A stretch of 64,000 bases of DNA from Candidatus Gastranaerophilales bacterium (GTDB taxonomy: Bacteria > Cyanobacteriota > Vampirovibrionia > Gastranaerophilales > Gastranaerophilaceae), in assembly GCA_944323255.1 (NCBI GenBank), contig CALURU010000001.1, positions 124,001 through 188,000 of the forward strand, read 5' to 3'. Below, in pieces: positions 30,264-38,402 of this stretch. The translations under genes were made by a program, and so were the position numbers. Each line of letters starts with the position of its first letter. Positions within the stretch are counted from its first letter, which is position 1. The notes under the pieces are model-generated. The model saw only the letters and a program-made list of their open reading frames with translations, did not search any database and had not been told where the DNA came from.

Positions 30264-31240
30264 TACACCACCGCTTTCTTAGCTTCTATGCTCTTAATCC
30301 AATCCTGATTATTCAAATACCAATCGATAGTCATTTTAATACCCTCTTCAAAGGTTACGGAAGGCTTCCAGCCAAGCTCAGAAGTTATTTTGTCATTGGA
30401 TATTGCATATCTTCTGTCGTGGCCTAATCTATCCTGAACATATTCGATTGAAGATTCATCCTTGCCCATTGCCTCCAGTATCAGGCGGGTAATTTCAATA
30501 TTTGTCTTTTCATTATGCCCGCCGATATTGTAGACTTCACCGATTCTGCCTTTGTGAAGCACCGTATCAATTGCAGCGCAATGGTCATAAACATACAACC
30601 AGTCTCTTACATTAAGTCCGTCCCCGTATACAGGAACTTTTTCACCCCTCAAAAGCCTTGAAATAAAGAACGGAATAAGCTTTTCCGGATACTGGTATGG
30701 ACCGTAATTATTAGAACACCTTGTTGTTAATACAGGCATTTTGTAAGTTTCGTAATAAGCTCTTACAAGCATATCCGCACTTGCCTTACTTGCAGAATAC
30801 GGACTGTTTGGTGCTAGCGGAGTTGTTTCGTAAAAATATCCCGTCATACCCAAAGTTCCGTAAACTTCATCTGTTGAAACCTGCAAATATCTTTCAATTC
30901 CTATTTCTTTTGAAGCCTGAAGCAGATTCAAAGTTCCCTGAACGTTTGTTTCGATGAAAATTTCAGGATTCTTAATTGAATTATCCACATGTGATTCAGC
31001 GGCAAAGTTCACAACACAGTCTACCTGAGAAATAAGCTCTCTGGTAAGCTTTTTGTCACAGATATTTCCGTGGACAAACTTATAGTTAGGATTCTTTTCA
31101 ACATCTTTTAAATTTGCAAGATTTCCGCAATAAGTAAGAGCATCTATATTAATTACCTGATAATCCGGATATTTATTCAAAATATGTCTTACAAAGCAGC
31201 TTCCGATAAACCCTGCACCGCCTGTTACTAATAGTTTCAT
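30263..31240 (-). CDS. rfbB: dTDP-glucose 4,6-dehydratase RfbB
   Basis: Second step: converts dTDP-glucose to the 4-keto-6-deoxy sugar with bound NAD+. The 325-residue protein has LVTGGAGFIGSCFVRH, NFAAESHVDNSI, QVSTDEVYG with the catalytic Asp-Glu, YSASKASAD (YxxxK) and NNYGPYQYPEKLIP. It overlaps rfbC by 4 bases (ATGA). Confidence 0.96.
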   Translation of the reverse strand: MKLLVTGGAGFIGSCFVRHILNKYPDYQVINIDALTYCGNLANLKDVEKNPNYKFVHGNICDKKLTRELISQVDCVVNFAAESHVDNSIKNPEIFIETNVQGTLNLLQASKEIGIERYLQVSTDEVYGTLGMTGYFYETTPLAPNSPYSASKASADMLVRAYYETYKMPVLTTRCSNNYGPYQYPEKLIPFFISRLLRGEKVPVYGDGLNVRDWLYVYDHCAAIDTVLHKGRIGEVYNIGGHNEKTNIEITRLILEAMGKDESSIEYVQDRLGHDRRYAISNDKITSELGWKPSVTFEEGIKMTIDWYLNNQDWIKSIEAKKAVV

Positions 31241-31779
31241 ACAATCTCCTTTAAAGTAGGTTGTTTTTTATCCTTATCCGATAGAATCGGTTCAAAATCA
31301 ATTCCCCAGTCTATATCTATATCCTTGTCGCACCATAAAACACCGCTGTCAGCCTGAGGGGCATATTCTCCGCTTGCTTTATATAAAAGCTCTGCTGTAT
31401 CAGACAGAACAACGAAACCGTGTGCAAAACCCTCCGGAATGTAGAGCATATGTTTATTTTCTTCCGATAATTCAACTTTTACATATTCACCAAAAGTCTT
31501 TGAACTTTTTCTGATATCAACCGCAACATCATAAATGCGTCCTCTGCCGCATCTTACGAGCTTTGCCTGACCGTACGGGCTTTTTTGGTAATGTAGCCCT
31601 CTTAAAACACCTTTAACAGATTTAGAGTGGTTGTCCTGATTAAATTCCACATCAATTCCGTTAGCAAAGAATTCAGATTTTTTGTATGTTTCCATAAAAA
31701 AACCGCGATTATCACCGAAAACTTTAGGTTTAACAAGTATTACGTCCTCAATTTTTTGTCTTTCAAATTCAAACGGCAT
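31237..31779 (-). CDS. rfbC: dTDP-4-dehydrorhamnose 3,5-epimerase RfbC
   Basis: Third step: epimerises C3 and C5 of the keto sugar. The protein has FGDNRGFFMETY, QDNHSKSVKGVLRGLHYQ with the catalytic His, GRIYDVAVDIR and YIPEGFAHGFVVLSD. The frame can be read upstream by ten more codons, but the ATG at 31779 has AAGGAG 6 bases before it and starts as the family does (MPFEFERQKIED), giving 180 residues. It is the first gene of the six-gene operon rfbC-rfbB-rfbD-rfbA-dxr-ybaK. Confidence 0.94.
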   Translation of the reverse strand: MPFEFERQKIEDVILVKPKVFGDNRGFFMETYKKSEFFANGIDVEFNQDNHSKSVKGVLRGLHYQKSPYGQAKLVRCGRGRIYDVAVDIRKSSKTFGEYVKVELSEENKHMLYIPEGFAHGFVVLSDTAELLYKASGEYAPQADSGVLWCDKDIDIDWGIDFEPILSDKDKKQPTLKEIV

Positions 31780-31799
31780 ATTCTTACTCCTTAGAGAAT

Positions 31800-31810
31800 A
31801 TTTTATCACA
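31800..31810 (-). promoter_or_regulatory. Extended -10 promoter element of the rfb-dxr operon
   Basis: On the minus strand TGTGATAAAAT lies 21 bases before the rfbC start, with a weak -35 TTTAGT at a 17-base spacing from TAAAAT. It is identical to the element before the pseudokinase gene. Confidence 0.5.
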
Positions 31811-31845
31811 AAATAATTGCATACTAAATAATAATTGTATGTGCA

Positions 31846-32064
31846 CTATCCGCCACAAACTTTGCAAGGAATACCGCCTCGTTTAATGGCTTCCTTTTTA
31901 TCAATTTTTATACAATTTACAGTGCACTTAGCTGCCCAACGACACCATATTTGATGATATTTATGCGTTTTGGTATTATACATAACCATTTCTGCATAAC
32001 AAATGTTTATTGAAAATAAATTTATACATAAAATCGCTAACGTTAAAACAATAATTTTTTTCAT
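31846..32064 (-). CDS. Small secreted Cys-rich protein, Ada-zinc-site-like
   Basis: A 72-residue protein with a signal peptide (to CYAE) and a mature part with four Cys. The spacing H-x-x-x-C, then C-x3-C and PCKVCGG at the end, together with KYHQIWCRWAAKC and KEAIKRGGIPC, resembles the metal-binding N-terminal fold of Ada (KYHxxxC...EAxxxGxxPCxxC). The function is unknown; an extracytoplasmic metal- or disulphide-binding role is possible. It lies just upstream of rfbC on the same strand. Confidence 0.6.
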   Translation of the reverse strand: MKKIIVLTLAILCINLFSINICYAEMVMYNTKTHKYHQIWCRWAAKCTVNCIKIDKKEAIKRGGIPCKVCGG

Positions 32065-32159
32065 ACATTACACTAATATTATAATAACATTAAAATTTTA
32101 CCATAATATTTAATCATTGCATATTGGTTATCAGTATTAAAATAATAAACAAAAAAATA

Positions 32160-32232
32160 TGCGCTTGGCGCGATTCGAACGCGCGACCTATCCCTTAAAA
32201 GGGGAGTGCTCTACCTGCTGAGCTACAAGCGC
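32160..32232 (-). tRNA. tRNA-Lys (anticodon TTT)
   Basis: A 73-base cloverleaf on the minus strand. The acceptor stem is GCGCTTG with CAAGCGC plus discriminator A, the D arm GCTC...GAGC, and the T arm GCGCG-TTCGAAT-CGCGC. The anticodon loop is CTTTTAA with anticodon TTT at 32197-32199. The top pair of the anticodon stem is a C-T mismatch. CCA is not encoded. It stands alone in a short intergenic region next to the TOPRIM gene. Confidence 0.93.
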
Positions 32233-32294
32233 ATATAGTATTTAATTTTAATAACCTTAGATACTTCGGCTATGGATTAACCACAAGATTTATG

Positions 32295-33290
32295 TTAACA
32301 AGAACAAATTTTAGTGTCAAGAGTTTTGTTGCTGCCTGAAATTTCATTGACTATATCTACTATTTCTTCTGATATATCACTATTTTCAGTTATATTATCA
32401 CGCACGAGTTTTGCAAAATCTGCTTTCTTAAATTCATGCAAACCTTTTGTCTTAAAGATATTTTCTAAATTTTTTGCTTCCGGTAAATCGTCTGCCAAAT
32501 CTTTGTCCGTAACTGTTGTAAAGTTTACAAAATGTGAATTAAGAGTCTTTATAATCAAAGATTTAGGGAGCAAATCTTCAAATTCACCGCATGATACAAG
32601 ATGGATTTTATCAATCTTCCTCAATTTAGGCTTAATCTGGCGGATATTTTCTTCTGCGTCTCTGTCGAGAAGCAAAAAAATCGGAATTTTTAGTTCCTCT
32701 ATCAGCTTATAATACATTTTTACTACCTGATTTTTACCGCCTGCACCAATTACCTGTATACCCTTACGGTAAAAATCAAATCCCAGAAACTTTGAAAAAG
32801 CTGGCAGAAGAATTTCCTCTGTTAAACCCTCAACAAGAATAACCTTTTCTATCGGGAATTTAAGACAATGCTCTTCCCTTGCAGTTTTTTGCTCCCAATC
32901 TTCTTTAAGACTCTTCAACCATTTTAGATTTACCGGCAAACTGTCTTTTGATAAATCAATTGCATCGTAATAATTAATTTTATTATCGAGAAACCTCTGT
33001 GCATAATCATCATTTACAAAAACAGAGTTTTCGTATTCTTTTAATTTTTGGTTTATTACATAATTATTACTGTTTTTATTTATAGAACCGTTAAATATTT
33101 CTTCCGTAATATTCTTAATCTCACCTGCATCCATTGTCAGAAGTTCACTTTTTTTCAATTTCGGTTCTATTAAATTAGATAAAATTATGTCTGTAAAAAC
33201 TCTAAAATATTTTTCTTTTGTATGTTTAAATCTTGTAAGTCTATCAAGTGATATAATTATTTGTTCTTTTGTTAACTTTTTATACTTCAT
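32295..33290 (-). CDS. Stand-alone OLD-type TOPRIM nuclease domain protein
   Basis: A protein of 331 residues from the ATG at 33290; an upstream TTG at 33332 gives 345. The C-terminal half has the TOPRIM Glu motif VILVEGLTEEILLPAF (around residue 160) and a DxD-like LLDRDAEEN, as in OLD-family nucleases, with a VIGAGGK loop between. The N-terminal ATPase of full OLD proteins is absent; the first 150 residues are helical and unrecognised. Stand-alone TOPRIM proteins can act in DNA repair or phage defence. No Shine-Dalgarno is seen at either start. It sits beside tRNA-Lys with no integrase. Confidence 0.7.
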   Translation of the reverse strand: MKYKKLTKEQIIISLDRLTRFKHTKEKYFRVFTDIILSNLIEPKLKKSELLTMDAGEIKNITEEIFNGSINKNSNNYVINQKLKEYENSVFVNDDYAQRFLDNKINYYDAIDLSKDSLPVNLKWLKSLKEDWEQKTAREEHCLKFPIEKVILVEGLTEEILLPAFSKFLGFDFYRKGIQVIGAGGKNQVVKMYYKLIEELKIPIFLLLDRDAEENIRQIKPKLRKIDKIHLVSCGEFEDLLPKSLIIKTLNSHFVNFTTVTDKDLADDLPEAKNLENIFKTKGLHEFKKADFAKLVRDNITENSDISEEIVDIVNEISGSNKTLDTKICSC

Positions 33291-33378
33291 CAAAATAATT
33301 ATATTATATTCACTTGTAAATTTTTGTAACAATTTTATTGTAAAGAATTGTAAATTTTTTCTCCATAAATAGAAATTT

Positions 33379-33408
33379 TTGCACGAAAATATACTTTATA
33401 TATATAAG
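33379..33408 (+). promoter_or_regulatory. Promoter of the Gln/Met-rich protein gene
   Basis: -35 TTGCAC (33379-33384) is followed after 16-18 bases by overlapping TATATA/TATAAG -10 candidates (33401-33408). GGAG follows at about 33423, before the ATG at 33440. Confidence 0.55.
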
Positions 33409-33439
33409 AGTATAAAAAAATACGGAGACGGTATAAAAA

Positions 33440-34273
33440 ATGGCTTTCTTGTTATTACTACATGAAAAAATGAGGCTGAGACGTCAGGTCAACAAACTGA
33501 CGTTGAAGCAGTTGCAATATGGCAACCGTCTTGACCGTATGACAAAAAATATATCCAGAGTACAAAAAATGTACTCTAGTAAACAAGCTCAATTACAAAA
33601 AATGGCACAAATGATGCAATCCCAGGCCACTGTATTCTTCCAGAATGCAATGGGTCTTGGTATGCAGAATCAAGCCTTTAACCCATATAATTACGGAGCA
33701 GGTGGTGGAGTTACATCATTTGTTTTAAATCAAATGGGTGGACTTCTTGCAAATACAAAAGGTAAAATGCCAGACGGTGTAGATAGTGATGGTAAACCTA
33801 AATATAAAGATATTGCTGGTGGAATGGACGACAGGATAGCCCAGCAAATGTTGCAAGAATATATGCAGGGCACACTGAAAGCTCAATATGAAAAAGATGC
33901 AAATAACAATATAGATACTTCTAAAATCAAGGGTTATGGGTCATCTGGACAATTCACTGCGGATCAATATCAGGTATTTACATCTGCTATGTCACAGGCT
34001 CAAATGAACCAATCACAAGCTCAATCAATGTGCCAGCAAATGAGCCAGAATTATCAGAACAACATCTCAATCTGGTTAGAAGCTGCAGAATCACAATTGG
34101 AAGCAGAGCAGGATGCGGCACTTGCTCCATTAGAAATGGAACAGACAGATATGGAGCTCGAAAAAGAATCTATCGAAACTCAATTGACTTATGCAAAGGA
34201 AAGATTACAAAATATCGAGCAAGCTTGCAGCGAAGGAATCAAGGATTCAGCTCCGAAGTTCGGACTCGGTTAA
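33440..34273 (+). CDS. Gln/Met-rich coiled-coil protein, unknown function
   Basis: I do not recognise this 277-residue protein. The start is basic and helical (HEKMRLRRQVNKLTLKQL), then a coiled coil with many Met and Gln residues (KQAQLQKMAQMMQSQ). A Gly/Asn/Tyr-rich linker follows around residues 75-90, then an Ala/Gln-rich helix, and a C-terminal acidic coiled coil (AESQLEAEQDAALAPLEMEQ). No signal peptide. Overall it looks like a filament, tail or structural component. It has its own promoter and a clear terminator, so it is a monocistronic unit. Confidence 0.7.
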   Translation: MAFLLLLHEKMRLRRQVNKLTLKQLQYGNRLDRMTKNISRVQKMYSSKQAQLQKMAQMMQSQATVFFQNAMGLGMQNQAFNPYNYGAGGGVTSFVLNQMGGLLANTKGKMPDGVDSDGKPKYKDIAGGMDDRIAQQMLQEYMQGTLKAQYEKDANNNIDTSKIKGYGSSGQFTADQYQVFTSAMSQAQMNQSQAQSMCQQMSQNYQNNISIWLEAAESQLEAEQDAALAPLEMEQTDMELEKESIETQLTYAKERLQNIEQACSEGIKDSAPKFGLG

Positions 34274-34305
34274 TAATTATAATAAATATAATAAATATAA
34301 AAATA

Positions 34306-34335
34306 GGGTGTTTCAATACGGACACCCTTTTTATT
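34306..34335 (+). terminator. Intrinsic terminator after the Gln/Met-rich gene
   Basis: GGGTGT (34306-34311) pairs with ACACCC (34322-34327), followed by TTTTTATTT. Confidence 0.85.
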
Positions 34336-34336
34336 T

Positions 34337-34620
34337 CCCTCTCCTCATAGGAGAGGGTTAGGGTGAGATATTAAAAAACGTCCGTTTTTCAAGCGTAAGA
34401 AACGCTTGGGAGGGCTTCGCCGCTGTCAGAACTAACAAACCTTCGCGCTGCGAGCGTGTTATGCGCCAGCATAACGATAGTGAGCGAAAGAGTGCAGGCT
34501 CTGCCTGCTGCAGCCATTTAATCCCACGCTCGTAAGAGCGTAGAAAACTTTTGCGTGATTTCTCTTTCTTTTCGTAGTTTTCTTTCTCTTTATATCGCAA
34601 CAAAAGAGAAAGAAAACTAC
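34337..34620. repeat. Cluster of GC-rich hairpins, intergenic repeat-like
   Basis: This stretch has no supportable gene. It holds a 9-bp stem of CCCTCTCCT type (34337-34357), a CAAGCG/CGCTTG hairpin (34390-34408), several 6-8-bp palindromes and an 18-bp perfect stem (34574-34591 with 34603-34620). The base composition is much richer in G+C than in neighbouring genes. It resembles the repeats around the flagellin gene. Confidence 0.65.
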
Positions 34621-34641
34621 AAATAAATTATATTTTATTTG

Positions 34642-34806
34642 TTATCACCCTCCCCGACCCTCCCTCACTTAGGGAGGGAGAGCTCTAAGTTTGGAGCATT
34701 CCTTCCCTTTGAGGGAAGCGGCTTGCCGGCAGAGAGCGGAGGTGTTTTGCTTAAACAAAAACCGCAGACTCGTTTAACGCCGGCAAACAAGCAGGTTAGG
34801 ATGGGT
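34642..34806 (+). repeat. Dispersed repeat element, copy 1 (inverted relative to copy 2)
   Basis: Bases 34708-34804 are the exact reverse complement of 40154-40250 (97 bases, no mismatch). Weaker similarity continues to the end TTATCACC (34642-34649), which corresponds to GGTGATAA at 40352-40359. It starts just past the 3' end of dnaE. Internal GCCGGC boxes and hairpins suggest a mobile non-autonomous or structural repeat. Confidence 0.8.
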
Positions 34807-34831
34807 GCTTATTTCCTTTATTAAGATACGC

Positions 34832-37800
34832 TTAAACCTCCAGCGGTTGATCCAGAGAACGTATGGAAACCTCCACCTCATTAGGGAAAAATTGCTTCAT
34901 GTGGTTGACTAAATCATTAGTAGAATTTACCCAGAAGGTTGGCGATGTAAGAATCTTGGTGCTGTAACCTTCCATTGGCGGAAGCTTAAACATTACTGGA
35001 TCATCTCCGTGATGTTTGGCTAAAATATTCTTTATTCCGCACAATTCTTCATATTTTACATCTCTTTTCAGGCTCAAAGTAACTATATTAGAGTTTTCAA
35101 CCGATTTTACATTATCTATGAGGACGCTTACCTGCCCTTCATCACCTCTATGTTGAACTTTTCCGGTTATTACGACTTTATTATCCTGCTGCAGAAGATC
35201 GCCGAACTCTAACAGTTTCTTGTGGAAGCATACGCAATCGACCTTCCCTGTTAGATCTTCAAGTGTTACAAACCTCAGGAATTTTGTCGGATCCTTTTTG
35301 GTAGGAATTTGTCTTGTGGCTGTAACAAGTCCGCAGATTGTAACTTCTTCTTCCTCTTTTGCCTCAGGAAGCTCTGTAATTCTATGAGTCATCAAAAACT
35401 GCATCTTATCTCTTATAGAGAACAAAGGATGTGAGGTTACGTAAAATCCCAAAAATTCTTTTTCAAACTGCTGAATTTCTTTATCAGAATACTCTGCGTC
35501 GCTTCCGGTTAGTTGATATTGGACATTTGAAAATTCATCATCAGCCCCCATAGCCGCAAATAAGCTTACCTGCCCCATAGCCTTATTTTTAGCTTCTTTT
35601 GAAGTTACATCCAGAATATGTTCTATGTTTTCAAAAAGCTGTTTTCTGCTCTTTTCGATATTAGAAAAAGCTCCGGCTTTTATCAAACCTTCAAGAGACT
35701 TTTTGTTAACGAATTTTGCATCAACACGTTTACAGAAATCAAAAATACTCTTAAATTCGCCGTTTTCTTCGCGTTCCTTGATAATAGCTTCTACTACAGG
35801 CTCACCCACCTGTTTAATCGCAGCAAGCCCAAATCTTATATTATCCCCGTCAGGCGTATATTCAAGATATGAGTGGTTAATATCCGGCGGCAATACTTTT
35901 ATACCGTACTTTTGCGCTTCTTCTATATATAATTGTGTCTGATCTTTGTTATCTGAAACACTGGAAAGAAGTGCAGAAAGATATTCTACAGGATAATGGC
36001 ATTTAAGATAAGCTGTCTGATACGCTACAAAGGCATAAGCTGCCGAATGAGACCTGTTGAAGCAGTATGATGCGAAAGCTTCTATTTGTTCAAACAGGGT
36101 AGCAGCGTCCTCAGGCTTCATATCATGTCTTGTTGAAGCAAGTTCAATAAACTTACCCTTTTGTTTTTGCATTTCTTCGACTTTTTTCTTTCCCATCATA
36201 CGACGGACAATATCAGCTTCACCCAGCGTATAATCCGCAAGAGTCTGGAAAACCTGCATAATTTGTTCCTGATACACAATTGTGCCGTATGTATCTTTAA
36301 GAATAGGTTCTAACAACGGGTGTGCATAAGTAACTTTTTTTAATCCGTGTTTTCTTGCAACAAACTCATCCACCATCCCCGAACCCAGAGGTCCCGGACG
36401 GAACAGAGCAACAAGAGCGCCTAAATCTTCAAATACGTCTGGTTTTAGGCGTTTTACAAGGTTAATCATGCCCTGGGATTCTAACTGGAATACTCCGACG
36501 GTTTCGCCTCTCACGAGCATTTTGTAAGTTTCTTTATCATCCAGAGGAATGTTATTTATGTCAATATCAACACCTCTGTATTTTTTAACCATATCTACGG
36601 TTTTGTAAATCATTGTCAGGTTTCTCAGCCCCAGAAAGTCCATTTTCAAAAGAGAAAGAACTTCCGTTACCTCATGAGGCGGATAACCAGTCTGTACGAT
36701 ACCGTCTTTTGATGGCTGAACCGGAATAATTGTATCTAATGGTGCATGGGAAATAATAACGCCTGCAGCGTGTGTACCTGTACCGCATTTCAGCCCCTCA
36801 ATCGCTATAGACATATCAATTAGTTTCTTAAAGCCTACAGTTTTGCCGGTTTCCGGATTAAGAATCTGATAATCCTCGTCATATAACTTTCTAAGCTCTG
36901 AACCTTCTACCTGAATCGCATCTCTTATCCATTTTGCCTTTGGGTTTGTTGCCTGTGCAAGTTCAATTGCCGGTTCAATTAAGCCTGAAAGTCTGTTACT
37001 TTCGGCGAAAGGGATTTTTAAAATTCTGGCGACACCTTTGAATGCCGCTTTCGGTGCGTACGTGGAGAAAGTAATAATCTGACAAACTCTGTCTTCACCG
37101 TATTTTTGGGTTACGTAATCAATTACCTGACGGCGTTTTTCAATGCAGAAGTCAATATCAATATCGGGCATCGTGAAACGTTCTTCATTCAGGAATCTTT
37201 CAAACAACAGGTGGTGTTTAATAGGATCCAGATCCGTTATTTGAAGAGCATAAGCAACAACGCTTCCTGCAGCTGAACCACGCCCCGGTCCTACAGGGAT
37301 GTTATGAGTTTTGGCATAATGTATAAAATCCCATGTTATAAGGAAATACGCAGCAAATCCCATTTTATTAATAACACTAAGCTCGTAATCCACACGTTGT
37401 TTTAAATCATCGGATATTTCTCCGTATCTTTGTTTTAAACCTTCATATACAATATGCTCTAAATAACTTTCGTTTGTATACCCTTCAGGAACTTCATAAT
37501 GAGGAAGTGGTGCATTTCCAAGCTCAATTTCTATATGGCACTTAGCTGCTGCATCTTCTGTGTTCTGAACGCATTCCTCAAACATAGCGTCATCCATCCA
37601 GGAGAAAGCTTTCCGCATTTCTTCTTTGGACTTGATATAAAACTCATTATTAGGGAAATGGAATCTGTTCGGGTCATCCTTATCAGCATTTGTCTGCAGG
37701 CAAAGCAAGGTATCCTGAGCATCAGCGTCCTCTCTTCTTAGATAATGAGAGTCATTTGTAATAATCATCTTGATGTCAAGCTCACGTGCTATTTTAATTA

Positions 37801-38362
37801 AATCAGGATTAGTACGTTTTTGATCATCCAAATTGTGGTCTTGAAGTTCTATGTAATAATCATCCCCAAAAAGCTCTTTATACCTTTGTGCAGTTTCTTT
37901 TGCTTTGTTATAATCACCTTTTAAAAGGTTTTGCAAGACTTCGCCTCCTAAGCAGGCAGAAGCACACAATAAACCTTCATGATGCTCTTTTAAAAGTTCA
38001 AAATTTATACGCGGCTTATAATAAAAACCTTCACACCAGGCTGTTGAAACAAGTTTTATAAGATTTTTATACCCGACTGCGTCTTTACATATCAAAATTA
38101 AGTGATAAAGCGGGTTATTTGAAGAATCATGAACATGAATATCTCCGTCATGAACATAAAATTCGCATCCGATAAGCGGATTAATACCTGCTTCTTTAGC
38201 TTTTTCGTAAAATTCTATTGCAGAATACATTACACCGTGATCAGTAACCGCTATTGCCGGAAGTTCATTTTCCTTAGCATAGTTTACCAGATCCCCGATT
38301 CTTATTGTTCCGTCTAGGAGTGAAAACTCCGAGTGGATATGTAAAGGTATAAATTTTCCCAT
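34832..38362 (-). CDS. dnaE: DNA polymerase III alpha subunit DnaE
   Basis: Replicative polymerase catalytic subunit, 1176 residues, the usual length for the DnaE1 type. It starts with the PHP domain (PLHIHSEFSLLDGTIRIGD, AVTDHG). GPGRGSAAGSVVAYAL is followed by the catalytic Asp pair in MPDIDIDFC (about residues 399-403) and MDFLGLRNL. The C-terminal OB-fold segment EEEVTICGLVTATRQIPTKKDP is also present. It is in a two-gene minus-strand unit, 40 bases after an ArnT-like gene. The whole unit is enclosed by the 97-bp inverted repeat. Confidence 0.97.
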   Translation of the reverse strand: MGKFIPLHIHSEFSLLDGTIRIGDLVNYAKENELPAIAVTDHGVMYSAIEFYEKAKEAGINPLIGCEFYVHDGDIHVHDSSNNPLYHLILICKDAVGYKNLIKLVSTAWCEGFYYKPRINFELLKEHHEGLLCASACLGGEVLQNLLKGDYNKAKETAQRYKELFGDDYYIELQDHNLDDQKRTNPDLIKIARELDIKMIITNDSHYLRREDADAQDTLLCLQTNADKDDPNRFHFPNNEFYIKSKEEMRKAFSWMDDAMFEECVQNTEDAAAKCHIEIELGNAPLPHYEVPEGYTNESYLEHIVYEGLKQRYGEISDDLKQRVDYELSVINKMGFAAYFLITWDFIHYAKTHNIPVGPGRGSAAGSVVAYALQITDLDPIKHHLLFERFLNEERFTMPDIDIDFCIEKRRQVIDYVTQKYGEDRVCQIITFSTYAPKAAFKGVARILKIPFAESNRLSGLIEPAIELAQATNPKAKWIRDAIQVEGSELRKLYDEDYQILNPETGKTVGFKKLIDMSIAIEGLKCGTGTHAAGVIISHAPLDTIIPVQPSKDGIVQTGYPPHEVTEVLSLLKMDFLGLRNLTMIYKTVDMVKKYRGVDIDINNIPLDDKETYKMLVRGETVGVFQLESQGMINLVKRLKPDVFEDLGALVALFRPGPLGSGMVDEFVARKHGLKKVTYAHPLLEPILKDTYGTIVYQEQIMQVFQTLADYTLGEADIVRRMMGKKKVEEMQKQKGKFIELASTRHDMKPEDAATLFEQIEAFASYCFNRSHSAAYAFVAYQTAYLKCHYPVEYLSALLSSVSDNKDQTQLYIEEAQKYGIKVLPPDINHSYLEYTPDGDNIRFGLAAIKQVGEPVVEAIIKEREENGEFKSIFDFCKRVDAKFVNKKSLEGLIKAGAFSNIEKSRKQLFENIEHILDVTSKEAKNKAMGQVSLFAAMGADDEFSNVQYQLTGSDAEYSDKEIQQFEKEFLGFYVTSHPLFSIRDKMQFLMTHRITELPEAKEEEEVTICGLVTATRQIPTKKDPTKFLRFVTLEDLTGKVDCVCFHKKLLEFGDLLQQDNKVVITGKVQHRGDEGQVSVLIDNVKSVENSNIVTLSLKRDVKYEELCGIKNILAKHHGDDPVMFKLPPMEGYSTKILTSPTFWVNSTNDLVNHMKQFFPNEVEVSIRSLDQPLEV

Positions 38363-38402
38363 AACTTAAATTTACCACATAAACTTATTAAGGATTGTAA
38401 AA

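Noticed and set aside
34639-34824. 61-residue plus-strand frame downstream of dnaE
   Set aside because: It coincides with the dispersed repeat copy 1 and has no ribosome binding site.
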